This document shows, one piece after another, positions 9,984 through 20,327 of a DNA stretch of 39,598 nucleotides. How positions within the stretch are numbered: position 1 is the stretch's first letter; each line of letters begins with the position of its first letter. Under the pieces are notes generated by a model. It worked only from the letters and a program-made list of their open reading frames with translations, did no database searches and was not told the DNA's origin. This DNA is from Pseudomonadota bacterium (GTDB lineage Bacteria; Pseudomonadota; Gammaproteobacteria; Steroidobacterales; Steroidobacteraceae): NCBI GenBank assembly GCA_021787615.1, contig JAJYLP010000026.1, positions 1 through 39,598 on the forward strand. Reading direction: 5' to 3'. Position numbers and translations under genes: made by a program.

Positions 9984-10010
9984 TAATAGGTAGGCAACGC
10001 AGATTTTCAA
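9983..10010 (-). promoter_or_regulatory. groES-groEL promoter
   Basis: Minus-strand TTGAAA (10005-10010), 16-base spacer, TATTAT (9983-9988): a strong sigma-70 type match. The sequence CCTATTAT around the -10 also has some likeness to a sigma-32 -10, so heat-shock sigma use is possible. The CIRCE-like palindrome begins at the -10. Confidence 0.7.
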
Positions 10011-10113
10011 CCCTTGTGCCGGATTTTTTTTCCCCACTGCGGAGCGGGCCGGCGCTGCGGACAACCCAGAGGCCGCAGGCGGGTCGCCCGCATTAGAATG
10101 AGTTTTTGGTGCG

Positions 10114-10443
10114 ATGGGCGAACCCATGGGTGAATACATCGTGGTCCTGACCACCTGTCCGGACGAGGCGAGCGCCGTGCGCATCGCCAGCGAGCTGCTC
10201 GAGTCGCGGCTCGCCGCCTGCGTCAGCCGCCAGCCGGTGCGCTCCACCTACCGCTGGCAGGGCGGCATCGAGGATGAACCCGAGGTGCTGCTGCTCATCA
10301 AAACCCTGGGCAGCCGCTTCGCGGATCTCGAAATGCGCCTCAAATCGCTGCATCCTTACGACGTGCCGGAAATCATCGCCCTGCCCATCGTGGCCGGATC
10401 GGCCGCGTACCTGTCCTGGCTGAGCGCCGAGGGGGCGCCGTGA
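10114..10443 (+). CDS. cutA: Divalent-cation tolerance protein CutA
   Basis: 109 residues, a small trimeric cytoplasmic protein of the CutA1 family, linked to copper tolerance in E. coli but with an unsettled function. The family signature is clear: VVLTTCPDEASA near the N-terminus, ESRLAACVS at about 30-38, TYRWQGGIEDEPE at about 45-57, and LHPYDVPEIIALP at about 79-91. A second ATG four codons in (10126) is an alternative start. Its stop overlaps the dsbD GTG (GTGA at 10440-10443). The cutA-dsbD order is common in proteobacteria. Confidence 0.93.
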   Translation: MGEPMGEYIVVLTTCPDEASAVRIASELLESRLAACVSRQPVRSTYRWQGGIEDEPEVLLLIKTLGSRFADLEMRLKSLHPYDVPEIIALPIVAGSAAYLSWLSAEGAP

Positions 10444-12326
10444 CTGCACTGTCAAGATTAAGTTCAAGAGGGTTCGGGGGACGCGCGACGCTGGCTGCGC
10501 TGGTGCTCTTGCCGTGCCTCGCCGCGGTGGCGCAGGCGGCGCAGGCGGCGCAGGCGACGCCCCCGACGATATCGCCCGCCGTCCTCGCCGCCCTCGGCGC
10601 CGGGCAAATCGGCGGCAGCAAGTTCCCCCCGCCGGACAAGGTATTTCATTTCAAGGCCGAGCCCGGCGCGCACCGCATCCGGCTCTCCTGGACCATCCGT
10701 CCCGGTTTCTATCTCTACCGCAGCCGAATCCACGTCAAGGCGCTCTCCGGCACGGTGATCGGGGCGCTCACGTTGCCAGCCGGAATCGTCAAAGTCGATC
10801 CCTACTTCGGGCGCGAACAGATTTACCGCAATGCCGTCACGGGTGAACTCGCGGTGCTGCGCGGCACCGCCGCAGCACCGCGTGATGCCTCACTCGCGGT
10901 CACCTACCAGGGTTGCGCCGATGCGGGCCTGTGCTATCCGCCCATCACCAAGACGGTCACGGTCGGGTTGCCGCCGGGCGCGGGAGCGGGAGCGGGAGCG
11001 GCCGCCGCCGCGCCCGCGGCGGTCCGTGAGGCGGCGGTGCCGAGTCAGACCCGTTTCGCCGGGCTGGTGCGCTCGGGGAATCTCCTCGTGATGCTTGGCG
11101 CGTTCTATCTGGCGGGCCTGGCGCTCGCCTTCACGCCGTGCTGCCTGCCGATGATTCCCATCCTCTCGGCCCTGATCGCCGGCGGCCGCACCCCGAGCAC
11201 CGGCCGCTCGCTGCTGCTCGCCAGCGCATACGTCCTCGGGATGGCGTTCACCTACACGCTCGCGGGGATCGCCGCCGCCGCCGCCGGCGGTGAGGTCCAG
11301 GCTGCGTTCCAGAAGCCGTGGATCCTCGGTGGCTTCGCGGCGCTGCTCGCGGTGATGGGGCTGGCGATGCTGGGCCTGTTCGCGCTGCAGATGCCGGCGA
11401 CCCTGCAGACGCGGCTCGCCGAGATCAGCAGCCGGCGCGCGGCCGGAACCCTCGGCGGCGTGGCCGCCATGGGCGCGCTCTCGGCCCTGATCATCACGAC
11501 CTGCGTTGCGCCGGCTCTGGTCGGTGCCCTGGCGGTCATCGGCCAGTCGGGCCAGATGGCCCGCGGCGGCGCCGGGCTGTTCGCGCTGAGCATCGGCATG
11601 GGCACCCCGCTGCTGGCCGTCGGGGCATCGGCCGGCCGGCTGCTGCCCAAGGCCGGCCCGTGGATGGGCCTGGTCAAGAAGCTCTTCGGCGCGATGATGC
11701 TGGCGGTCGCCGTGTGGATGCTGGCGCGGCTCGCCTCCGGGCGAGTGACGCTGGCGCTGTGGGCGCTGCCGGCGCTCGCGGCCGCATGGGCCCTGGTGTC
11801 GGAGGCGCACCGCCTGCGCCACGGCCGCTGGCTGACGCGGGCGGCGGGCGCCCTGGCCCTGGCGTACGCACTGGCGCTGGTCACCGGCGCCGCGCTCGGC
11901 GGGACAGACCCGCTCGCGCCGCTGCAATTGACGGGCGGCGCACCGACGCTGCAGTTCACCGCGCTGCGCTCGGTCGCGGGCCTGCAGCGTGACGTGCGCC
12001 GCGCTGCCGCGCGGCATGAGACCGTGATGGTGGATTTCTATGCGGATTGGTGTACCTCGTGCAAGGAAATGGAGGCGACGACGTTCACCGATCCGGCCGT
12101 GCGCCGGGCGCTCGCGCATACAGTGCTGCTGCGTGCCGATGTCACGTCCAACGACGCAGCCGACCAGGCTCTGTTGAAATACTTCGGCATCTACGGCCCG
12201 CCGACCATCGCGTTCTACGATCGCCACGGCCGCGAACAGCACCGCGAACGCGTAGTGGGCTACCTGGATGCGGCGGCATTCCTGCGCCGTGTTCGGGCCG
12301 CCTTCGCCGCACGACCGTCGGCATGA
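10440..12326 (+). CDS. dsbD: Thiol:disulfide interchange protein DsbD
   Basis: 628 residues, GTG start overlapping the cutA stop. DsbD carries electrons from cytoplasmic thioredoxin across the inner membrane to DsbC, DsbG and CcmG-type partners. After a signal peptide (about 1-38, with an AQAAQAAQA tail from a 9-base repeat), the periplasmic alpha domain has the Cys pair at 159 and 165 (CADAGLCYPP). A Gly/Ala linker leads to the membrane beta domain with Cys 234 or 235 in FTPCCLPMIP and Cys 355 in TTCVAP. The C-terminal gamma thioredoxin domain has the CTSC centre at 538-541. All six redox cysteines are present. The doubled Cys in TPCC is unusual, since TPCVLP is more common. The stop overlaps the next gene by ATGA. 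Confidence 0.96.
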   Translation: MTALSRLSSRGFGGRATLAALVLLPCLAAVAQAAQAAQATPPTISPAVLAALGAGQIGGSKFPPPDKVFHFKAEPGAHRIRLSWTIRPGFYLYRSRIHVKALSGTVIGALTLPAGIVKVDPYFGREQIYRNAVTGELAVLRGTAAAPRDASLAVTYQGCADAGLCYPPITKTVTVGLPPGAGAGAGAAAAAPAAVREAAVPSQTRFAGLVRSGNLLVMLGAFYLAGLALAFTPCCLPMIPILSALIAGGRTPSTGRSLLLASAYVLGMAFTYTLAGIAAAAAGGEVQAAFQKPWILGGFAALLAVMGLAMLGLFALQMPATLQTRLAEISSRRAAGTLGGVAAMGALSALIITTCVAPALVGALAVIGQSGQMARGGAGLFALSIGMGTPLLAVGASAGRLLPKAGPWMGLVKKLFGAMMLAVAVWMLARLASGRVTLALWALPALAAAWALVSEAHRLRHGRWLTRAAGALALAYALALVTGAALGGTDPLAPLQLTGGAPTLQFTALRSVAGLQRDVRRAAARHETVMVDFYADWCTSCKEMEATTFTDPAVRRALAHTVLLRADVTSNDAADQALLKYFGIYGPPTIAFYDRHGREQHRERVVGYLDAAAFLRRVRAAFAARPSA

Positions 12327-13024
12327 AACGGGCCCGCAAGCTCGCCCGCGGCGTGCTCGCCACGGCGCTGGTCCTCGCCGCCGCGGCCGTCGGGTTCGCG
12401 CTGGGCACCGCGCGGCAGCGGCCTCCGGCAAACCTGGTGGCCCCGGCGGCCCGCACTGCGTCCGCCGCGCCCGGGCCGTCCGCAGCCCGGGCCGGCGCGA
12501 CCCGGCAACCCATTCCCGAGACCCTGCCCAGCATTGCCTTCCGGGACCGCCGCGGAACGCTGCGCCGCCTCTCCGACTGGCGGGGCCACCCGCTGCTGGT
12601 GAATTTTTGGGCACCGTGGTGCTCGCCGTGCCGCGCGGAGATCCCGCTGCTCGAGCAGCTGAGCCGCTCCAGGCCCCAGGGGCTCGAGGTCATCGGCGTC
12701 GCGGTCGATTCGCGACCCGCCGTGCTGCGCTACGCGCAGCACGCCGGAATCCGCTATCCTGTGCTGATCGGGCTCGGCCCGGGAATGCGGGCCATCCGGG
12801 CGCTGGGGATGGTGGCGGTCTTTCCGTTCTCGGTGTTTGTCGATGCGCGCGGACGGATCGTCGCCTTCAAGATCGGCCGCCTGCGCGCCGCCCAGGCGCG
12901 GCTGATCCTGGATCGGATCGGCGCTCTGGATCGGGGACAGATCAACCTCGCCACCGCGCGACGCCAGATCACGGCCGGCATTCGTCGGCTCGCGCTGCAC
13001 CGGGCCAAAACCGCCCCAGGTTGA
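12323..13024 (+). CDS. TlpA/ResA-like periplasmic thioredoxin-fold protein
   Basis: 233 residues from the ATG at 12323, which overlaps the dsbD stop (ATGA). An N-terminal membrane anchor or signal (about 10-30) is followed by a low-complexity Ala/Pro linker and a thioredoxin fold with WAPWCSPCRAE, redox Cys 100 and Cys 103. The cis-Pro region reads VAVFPFSVFV. The family reduces disulfides in periplasmic substrates such as apocytochromes, drawing electrons from DsbD, so its translational coupling to dsbD fits a donor-acceptor pair. The C-terminal 40 residues are basic and unassigned. The specific substrate cannot be told. Confidence 0.85.
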   Translation: MKRARKLARGVLATALVLAAAAVGFALGTARQRPPANLVAPAARTASAAPGPSAARAGATRQPIPETLPSIAFRDRRGTLRRLSDWRGHPLLVNFWAPWCSPCRAEIPLLEQLSRSRPQGLEVIGVAVDSRPAVLRYAQHAGIRYPVLIGLGPGMRAIRALGMVAVFPFSVFVDARGRIVAFKIGRLRAAQARLILDRIGALDRGQINLATARRQITAGIRRLALHRAKTAPG

Positions 13025-13057
13025 CCGGTTCCGGCCGGATCGCTGCAGTTCGCGACA

Positions 13058-13082
13058 AATTCCACCCGCGTTTTGTGGAATT
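13058..13082. repeat. Perfect inverted repeat upstream of aroQ-accB-accC
   Basis: AATTCCAC (13058-13065), nine bases, GTGGAATT (13075-13082). There is no T tract, so it is not an intrinsic terminator. It lies just upstream of a TAAATT (13087-13092) that could act as a -10, a typical place for a dimeric regulator to bind. The regulator is unknown. Confidence 0.5.
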
Positions 13083-13132
13083 AGGGTAAATTGCCCGCCC
13101 GTACCCTGCTCAGACGCCTCGCCGCATCCCGT

Positions 13133-13588
13133 ATGACACGCCTGTTGCTGCTCAACGGCCCGAACCTGAACCTGCTCGGCACGCGCGAACCGGACCTCTA
13201 CGGGGCAGACACGCTGGAAGCCATCGAGCGGCGCGCCGCCGCCTGCGCACGCGAGGCGGGCTGCGAGCTCGTGTGTTTCCAGAGCAACGCCGAGCACGAG
13301 CTGATCGAGCGCATCCACCAGGCACCGGCCGAGGCCATCCAGTGCCTCCTGTTCAACCCGGGCGCCTTCACTCACACCAGCGTGGCGCTGCGCGATGCGG
13401 TTCTGGCGGTCCGGGTGCCGCTGATCGAGATCCACCTGTCCAACCCGCACGCGCGCGAGCCGTTCCGTCACCGGTCCTATTTCTCCGACATCGCCCTCGG
13501 GGTGATCGCAGGCTTCGGCGCCCTCGGATACGAGATGGCCGTGCGCGCCGCCGCGCAGCATCTCGCCCGGGCGCCGCGCGCCGGGTGA
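13133..13588 (+). CDS. aroQ: Type II 3-dehydroquinate dehydratase
   Basis: 151 residues from the ATG at 13133, starting [20 protein letters not shown]. An upstream TTG at 13091 would add 14 residues not seen in the family. The enzyme performs the third step of the shikimate pathway as a cytoplasmic dodecamer. The catalytic Tyr 23 (PDLYG), the substrate-binding NPGAFTHTS at about 75-83, the catalytic His in [10 protein letters not shown] at about 101, and Arg in FRHRS are all visible. aroQ ahead of accB-accC is a frequent proteobacterial arrangement. Confidence 0.96.
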   Translation: MTRLLLLNGPNLNLLGTREPDLYGADTLEAIERRAAACAREAGCELVCFQSNAEHELIERIHQAPAEAIQCLLFNPGAFTHTSVALRDAVLAVRVPLIEIHLSNPHAREPFRHRSYFSDIALGVIAGFGALGYEMAVRAAAQHLARAPRAG

Positions 13589-13641
13589 TCCCCGAGGCAA
13601 TCCGTTGCACACCGTCCGATGACCCAAGGGGGCTTTCCCAT

Positions 13642-14094
13642 ATGGACATTCGTAAAATCAAGAAGTTGATCGAGTTACTGGAGGAGTCCGGCATCGCTGA
13701 AATCGAGATCAAGGAAGGCGAGGAAGCGGTGCGTATCAGCCGCATGCCGACCGGCAACGCGATGATGGTGCATGCCCTGCCGCAGATGGCCCCCGCGGTG
13801 ATGCCCGCCGAGGCGCCCGCCGCGCCGGCCGCCGAGAGCGCCGCCAAGCCGCGGCCCAACGAGCACGTGATCACCGCGCCGATGGTCGGGACCTTCTACG
13901 CCGCGCCGACCCCGGGGGCGAAGTCGTTCGTGGAGATCGGCGATGAGATCAAGGTCGGGCAGGTGCTGTGCATCATTGAGGCGATGAAGATGATGAATCA
14001 GATCGAAGCGGACCGCTCGGGCCGCATCACCTCGATCATGGCGCGCAACGGCGACCCGGTCGAGTACGGTCAACCGCTGTTCGTGATCGAATAG
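13642..14094 (+). CDS. accB: Acetyl-CoA carboxylase biotin carboxyl carrier protein
   Basis: 150 residues from the ATG at 13642 with an AAGGGGG ribosome binding site. The open frame extends upstream into aroQ, but that part is shadow. The N-terminal dimerisation helix (MDIRKIKKLIELLEESG) and an Ala/Pro linker (about 50-70) precede the biotinyl domain. The biotin-accepting Lys is Lys 116 in EAMKMMNQ. It carries carboxybiotin between AccC and AccAD in the first committed step of fatty acid synthesis. accC follows after 12 bases. Confidence 0.97.
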   Translation: MDIRKIKKLIELLEESGIAEIEIKEGEEAVRISRMPTGNAMMVHALPQMAPAVMPAEAPAAPAAESAAKPRPNEHVITAPMVGTFYAAPTPGAKSFVEIGDEIKVGQVLCIIEAMKMMNQIEADRSGRITSIMARNGDPVEYGQPLFVIE

Positions 14095-14106
14095 GCGCGC
14101 CTCGTC

Positions 14107-15450
<1,344 letters not shown>

Positions 15451-15509
15451 GCGCCCCGCCGCAAGCGAGCGACCGGGGGGCGTGAGGCCGGCCCGCTCGC
15501 GCATCGGAC

Positions 15510-16415
15510 ATGAGCGAGTTCCTGCAAATCAGCTTCGATCTCGGCGCCCTGGCGGCCGATAGCGCCGAGCAGGCCTGCCTGGCCTGCGGCGCAAGCGCCA
15601 TCACGTTCGCCGACGCGCGCGATGAGCCCGTGCTCGAGCCGGCGCCGGGGGAGTTCCGCCTCTGGAGCGCGACGCGGCTGCAGGCGCTGTTCGCGCCCGG
15701 CACGCCCTCGGCCGCCACCGTCCGGGCGCTCAGCGCCGCGCTCGGCGTTAACCCCGGGCAGCTCGAGGTGCGCCGCCTGGCCGATCGGGTCTGGGAGCGG
15801 GAGTGGCTGCGCGACTTTCATGCCATGCGCTTCGGCAGGCGCCTGTGGATCTGCCCGCGCCACGAGCAGCTCGAGGACCCCGGCGCCGCAGTGGTGTGGC
15901 TCGATCCGGGCCTCGCCTTCGGCACCGGCACCCACCCGACCACCGCGCTGTGCCTCGAATGGCTGGACGCGCACCCGCCGCTCGGGGACGAAGTAATCGA
16001 CTACGGGTGCGGCTCGGGCATCCTGGCGCTGGCGGCGGCCCGGCTCGGGGCGCGCCGCGTGCAGTGCTTCGACATCGATCCTCAGGCCCTGCTCGCCACA
16101 CGCGACAACGCTGAGGCGAACGGACTGTCCTCGCACATCCGGCCGTGCGCCTCGGCCGAAGTGCTGGCCGCTCCCGCGGCGCTGCTGACCGCCAATATTC
16201 TGTGCGGACCGCTCGTGGCGCTCGCGCCGCGCTTCGCGGCGCTGGTCGAGCCGTCCGGCGCGATCCTGCTCTCGGGGCTGCTCGAGGCTGACGCGCCCGA
16301 AGCGACCGCAGCGTACGCCTCATGGTTTGAACTGCGCCCGTTCGCTTCGCGAGAGGGCTGGATCGCGCTCAGCGGCCGACGCACTGCGACGCCCGCGCCG
16401 GCATCGCCTACCTGA
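15510..16415 (+). CDS. prmA: Ribosomal protein L11 methyltransferase
   Basis: 301 residues. PrmA methylates amino groups of ribosomal protein L11. An N-terminal L11-binding domain (about 1-60) is joined by a linker to the SAM-dependent Rossmann domain, with the signature FGTGTHPTT at 137-145 and SAM-binding motif I DYGCGSG at 164-170. TANIL at about 228-232 is the catalytic-motif position. It follows accC with a 59-base gap, and its TGA is directly followed by the ATG of the next gene. Confidence 0.95.
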   Translation: MSEFLQISFDLGALAADSAEQACLACGASAITFADARDEPVLEPAPGEFRLWSATRLQALFAPGTPSAATVRALSAALGVNPGQLEVRRLADRVWEREWLRDFHAMRFGRRLWICPRHEQLEDPGAAVVWLDPGLAFGTGTHPTTALCLEWLDAHPPLGDEVIDYGCGSGILALAAARLGARRVQCFDIDPQALLATRDNAEANGLSSHIRPCASAEVLAAPAALLTANILCGPLVALAPRFAALVEPSGAILLSGLLEADAPEATAAYASWFELRPFASREGWIALSGRRTATPAPASPT

Positions 16416-17438
16416 ATGTACACCGCCTGCCCCAAATGCGGCCTGATGCTGGTCGTGACGACAGCCGACCTGCGCGCGGCGCAGGGACACGTGCGCTGCG
16501 GCCGCTGCCGCAGCGTCTTCAATGCGCTGGACTCGCTGTCCGAGACCGCCCCGCAGGAGACCGCACCGGCGCCCGCTTCAGCGACCTCGCCGTCCGCTGC
16601 GTCACCTCAGGTACCGCCACCGCGCGACGCGACGACCGAGCACCAGCCGCTTGCGTGGCACCGTGAGCCGGAGACCGCGGCGCCGGAAGAGGATTGGGTG
16701 GGACCGGATGCGGCGCCCGCGGATCGAGAGCCGGACGTGGATGTGCAAGAGGCGCCGACAGGCCACGCTCCCGCGCCAGCCCCTCGGCCGCCGCCCGAGC
16801 CGCACTTGGAGGTCCACGCGCAGACCGCGCCCGACCCATCGCCGGAGCCGCAGCTGCGCAGCGAGCGGCACCCCGCCGACGAATCGCGCAGCCCGCCGGC
16901 GGATTTCGAGCTCGAGCCGGCACGCGAGCGGCGCTCGGGCGGATGGTTCCTCGGCGCCCTGCTGCTCGTCTTCCTGCTCGCCGGCCAGCTGATCAATCAG
17001 TATCGCGGAACACTCGCCACCCTGCCGTCGATCGGGCCCACGGTGCGCGCCTTTTATGGTGTGCTCGGCATTCCGGTGGTGCCGCGATGGAAGGTGCGCG
17101 CGTACGAGGCGCGCCAGCTCGGGGCCACGGTGAGCGGCAGCACTCCTCGCCAGATCACCGTGCGGGCCAGCATCGCCAATCGCGGGCGCTGGCCGCTGCC
17201 TCTGCCGCTGCTGCGCGTGACGCTGCAGGACCGTTATGGACGAACCATCGCCGCTCGAGACGTGCCGCCCCATGATTACCTCTCGCCGGCGCCCGGGGCG
17301 TCCGCGATGCTGCCGCCGGGCGGGCGCGTCGATGCGACCGTGACATTCGTCAATCCCGGGCCGCAGGCCACGGGGTTCGAGATCGACGCCTGCCTGCGCG
17401 AAGGCGCATCGGTCGTGTGCGCGCACGGAACGCATTGA
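16416..17438 (+). CDS. Zinc-ribbon and DUF3426 membrane protein
   Basis: 340 residues, ATG immediately after the prmA stop. The N-terminus is an MJ0042-type zinc ribbon with Cys 5, Cys 8, Cys 28 and Cys 31. It is followed by about 130 residues of Pro/Ala/Glu-rich low complexity, a single membrane segment at about 175-195 (WFLGALLLVFLLAGQLI), and a C-terminal DUF3426 domain with a beta-rich, periplasmic look. The function is unknown. The ribbon-TM-DUF3426 plan and the place between prmA and dusB are conserved in many beta- and gammaproteobacteria. The long disordered linker spans from a cytoplasmic metal-binding head to the membrane. Confidence 0.85.
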   Translation: MYTACPKCGLMLVVTTADLRAAQGHVRCGRCRSVFNALDSLSETAPQETAPAPASATSPSAASPQVPPPRDATTEHQPLAWHREPETAAPEEDWVGPDAAPADREPDVDVQEAPTGHAPAPAPRPPPEPHLEVHAQTAPDPSPEPQLRSERHPADESRSPPADFELEPARERRSGGWFLGALLLVFLLAGQLINQYRGTLATLPSIGPTVRAFYGVLGIPVVPRWKVRAYEARQLGATVSGSTPRQITVRASIANRGRWPLPLPLLRVTLQDRYGRTIAARDVPPHDYLSPAPGASAMLPPGGRVDATVTFVNPGPQATGFEIDACLREGASVVCAHGTH

Positions 17439-18430
17439 TGCTGCGCATTGGCCCGTACACGCTGCCCTCACGCGCAGTGCTCGCGCCCATGGCCGGTGTC
17501 ACGGACCGGCCGTTCCGCATCCTCTGCCGGCGCCTCGGCGCGGGCCTTGCCGCCTCGGAGATGCTGACCTCCGATGCGCGCCTGTGGCACACGCCGAAGT
17601 CGCGCCGCCGCCTCGATCACAGCGGTGAGCCCGAGCCGCGCGTCGTGCAGCTCGCGGGCGCCGAGCCGCAGGTGCTCGCGCAGGCGGCGCGCCTCAGCGT
17701 CGATCGCGGCGCGCAGATCATCGATTTGAACATGGGCTGCCCGGCCAAGAAGGTGTGCGGGAAGCTATGCGGCTCGGCGCTGCTGCGCGATGAGGGGCTC
17801 GTCGCGCGGATCCTCGAGGCCGTGGTGCGCGCGGTGGAGGTGCCGGTGACACTGAAGATCCGCACCGGCTGGGATCGCGAGCATCGCAATGGCCTCGACA
17901 TCGCGCGCATCGCCGAGCAGAGCGGCATTCAGGCGCTCGCGGTGCACGGGCGCACGCGCGCCGACTTCTACCAGGGCGAGGCCGAATACCAAACGATCCG
18001 GGAAATCAAGTGCGCCGTGTGCATTCCGGTGTTCGCCAACGGCGATATCCGCACGCCGCAGGATGCGCGCAAAGTGATTGATTTCACTGGGGCCGACGGT
18101 GTCATGATCGGCCGGGCGAGCTTCGGCGAGCCGTGGATCTTCCGCGCCGTCGATGCCTATCTCGATGCGCGGCCCGCCGCAGCGCTGGTGCGCGCCGAGG
18201 TGCGTGATATGATCCTCGCTCACCTCGAATCCCTGTACGGTTTTTACGGCGAGGAAACGGGCGTGCGCATTGCTCGCAAACACCTCGGCTGGTATTGCGA
18301 GCGCTGCTGGCCCGATGATCCGGAGCCGCTCCGTCTGGATCTGATGGCGGCTGCGGGCGCGAGCGAGCAACTGACGCGCGCGCGCCGGCATTTCGACGCG
18401 TGGGCAGCGGATTGCGCGCGCGCGGCGTGA
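17438..18430 (+). CDS. dusB: tRNA-dihydrouridine synthase B
   Basis: 330 residues from the ATG at 17438, which shares a base with the previous stop (TGATG). A GTG seven codons upstream is less likely. It is an FMN- and NADPH-dependent enzyme reducing uridine in the tRNA D-loop. LAPMAGVTDRPFR at about 15-27 is the FMN-site motif, the catalytic Cys is Cys 101 in DLNMGCPAKKVC, and the FMN-phosphate motif reads GVMIGRASFGEPW at about 225-237. The dusB-fis pair is a hallmark of gammaproteobacteria, where Fis expression depends on the dusB leader and message. Confidence 0.96.
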   Translation: MLRIGPYTLPSRAVLAPMAGVTDRPFRILCRRLGAGLAASEMLTSDARLWHTPKSRRRLDHSGEPEPRVVQLAGAEPQVLAQAARLSVDRGAQIIDLNMGCPAKKVCGKLCGSALLRDEGLVARILEAVVRAVEVPVTLKIRTGWDREHRNGLDIARIAEQSGIQALAVHGRTRADFYQGEAEYQTIREIKCAVCIPVFANGDIRTPQDARKVIDFTGADGVMIGRASFGEPWIFRAVDAYLDARPAAALVRAEVRDMILAHLESLYGFYGEETGVRIARKHLGWYCERCWPDDPEPLRLDLMAAAGASEQLTRARRHFDAWAADCARAA

Positions 18431-18456
18431 CGAACAGCATCAGTTGAGAACTTCAC

Positions 18457-18747
18457 ATGACACCAAAAAAAACGAACGGGCAGTGGCGGGAGGGGGGCAT
18501 TCGGGTCAATGGCCACGAGCTGCCGTTACGCAGCCATGCCGAGCGCGCCCTCAGTGACTATTTCATGCATCTGAACGGCTCGCACCCGGCGGGTCTGTAC
18601 AACCTGGTGCTGCGTGAGGTCGAGGAGCCGCTGTTTCGCGTGGTACTCGATTACGCCGAGGGCAACCAGAGCCGCGCGGCGGACATTCTCGGCATCAACC
18701 GCGGGACGCTGCGCAAGAAGCTCAAGCAGTTCGGCCTGGCCAACTGA
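18457..18747 (+). CDS. fis: Nucleoid-associated DNA-binding protein Fis
   Basis: 96 residues; E. coli Fis has 98. Fis is a small homodimer that bends DNA and activates rRNA promoters in growth transitions. The C-terminal helix-turn-helix [20 protein letters not shown] (about 70-89) is close to the E. coli sequence. The N-terminal arm is less conserved, as usual. It lies 26 bases after dusB and 7 bases before purH, which would link a growth-phase regulator to purine synthesis in one transcript. Confidence 0.96.
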   Translation: MTPKKTNGQWREGGIRVNGHELPLRSHAERALSDYFMHLNGSHPAGLYNLVLREVEEPLFRVVLDYAEGNQSRAADILGINRGTLRKKLKQFGLAN

Positions 18748-18754
18748 TCTCGCG

Positions 18755-20320
18755 ATGATCCAGACTCCGCGGCCCGTGCGGCGGGCACTGCTCTCCGTTT
18801 CCGACAAGACCGGCCTGGTGGAGTTTGCACGCGCACTGGCGCGACAGCGCATCGAGATCCTCTCGACCGGCGGCACCGCGAAGCTGCTCACCTCGAAGGG
18901 ACTGGCGGTGCGCGAAGTGTCCGACCACACCGGCTTCCCCGAGATCATGGACGGGCGCGTCAAGACGCTGCATCCGAAGATCCACGGCGGACTGCTGGGC
19001 CGGCGCGGCGTGGACGAGCCGGTCATGGCGCTGCACGGCATCGAGCCCATCGATCTGCTCGTGGTCAACCTGTACCCGTTCGCCGAGACGATTGCGCGCC
19101 CCAAATGCAGCTACGAGGAGGCGATCGAGAACATCGACATCGGGGGCCCGGCGATGCTGCGCGCGGCAGCCAAGAACCACGAATCCGTGGCCGCCGCGGT
19201 CGACCCGGCCGATTACGGCAGGCTCCTCGCCGAACTCGACGCCGACGGCTGCATCAGCGATGCGACGCGCGCGTATCTGGCCACCAAGGTATTTGCCCAC
19301 ACGGCCCGCTACGACGCGATGGTTGCCGCCTACCTCGCCCGCCAGCATGGCGGCGCCGAGGCACTGCCGCCAACGCTGCCGCTGGTGCTCGACAAGGTGC
19401 GCGATCTGCGCTACGGGGAAAATCCGCACCAGCACGCGGCGCTGTATCGCGACGCGCTCGGCGGCAACGGGCTCGCCCAGGCGCGACTGCTGCAGGGCAA
19501 GGATCTATCGTTCAACAACATCGCCGATGCCGACACGGCCATCGAGTGCGTGCGCCAGTTCGATGCGCCGGCCTGCGTGATCGTCAAGCATGCCAACCCG
19601 TGCGGCGTGGCGCTCGCCGCCTCGCTGCTCGAGGCCTACGATCGCGCCTACCGCACCGACCCGACCTCCGCATTCGGCGGCATCATCGCCTGCAACCGCC
19701 CACTCGATGTGGCCACCGCGCGTGCCATCACGGCCCGGCAGTTCGTCGAGGTGATTGCCGCGCCGGCGATCGACGCCGAGGCGGCAGCCCAGCTCACCGC
19801 CAAGCCCAACGTGCGGGTGCTCGCGCTCGGCGAGATGCATACCCCCGCCGCGGCCGGCCTCGAGTACCGCAGCATCTGCGGCGGGCTGCTCGCCCAGACC
19901 CGCGACACGGGGCAGGTGAGCACGGCCGATCTGAAGGTGGTCACGCGCCTGCAGCCGACACCCGCGCAGCTCACCGATCTGCTGTTCGCGTGGCGGGTGG
20001 CGAAGTTCGTCAAGTCCAACGCCATTGTGTTCGCGCATGAGCGCGCGACCGTGGGCGTCGGCGCGGGGCAGATGAGCCGCGTCTACTCGAGCCGCATCGC
20101 CGCGATGAAGGCGGCCGACGAGAAGCTCGCGCTCGAGGGCGCGGTGATGGCCTCCGATGCATTCTTTCCGTTCCGCGACGGCATCGACGTGGCCGCCGAG
20201 TACGGCATCAGGGCGGTGATCCAGCCCGGCGGCTCGCGCAACGACGCCGAGGTGATCGCCGCCGCGGACGAGCACAACATGGCCATGGTGTTCACCGGCA
20301 TGCGCCATTTCCGGCACTGA
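18755..20320 (+). CDS. purH: AICAR transformylase / IMP cyclohydrolase
   Basis: 521 residues from the ATG at 18755; the frame extends upstream over fis as shadow. It performs the last two steps of IMP synthesis. The N-terminal IMP cyclohydrolase (MGS-like) domain includes [13 protein letters not shown] at about 10-22, STGGTAKLL, and [14 protein letters not shown] at about 67-80. The C-terminal AICAR transformylase has the catalytic KHANPCG motif at about 278-284 and SNAIVFA near 420. purD follows after 7 bases, the classic purHD pair. Confidence 0.98.
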   Translation: MIQTPRPVRRALLSVSDKTGLVEFARALARQRIEILSTGGTAKLLTSKGLAVREVSDHTGFPEIMDGRVKTLHPKIHGGLLGRRGVDEPVMALHGIEPIDLLVVNLYPFAETIARPKCSYEEAIENIDIGGPAMLRAAAKNHESVAAAVDPADYGRLLAELDADGCISDATRAYLATKVFAHTARYDAMVAAYLARQHGGAEALPPTLPLVLDKVRDLRYGENPHQHAALYRDALGGNGLAQARLLQGKDLSFNNIADADTAIECVRQFDAPACVIVKHANPCGVALAASLLEAYDRAYRTDPTSAFGGIIACNRPLDVATARAITARQFVEVIAAPAIDAEAAAQLTAKPNVRVLALGEMHTPAAAGLEYRSICGGLLAQTRDTGQVSTADLKVVTRLQPTPAQLTDLLFAWRVAKFVKSNAIVFAHERATVGVGAGQMSRVYSSRIAAMKAADEKLALEGAVMASDAFFPFRDGIDVAAEYGIRAVIQPGGSRNDAEVIAAADEHNMAMVFTGMRHFRH

Positions 20321-20327
20321 TGCGCCG

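Noticed and set aside
10980..11030. Repetitive GGGAGC and GCC run inside dsbD as a possible regulatory repeat
   Set aside because: It encodes the Gly/Ala linker between DsbD domains and stays in frame.
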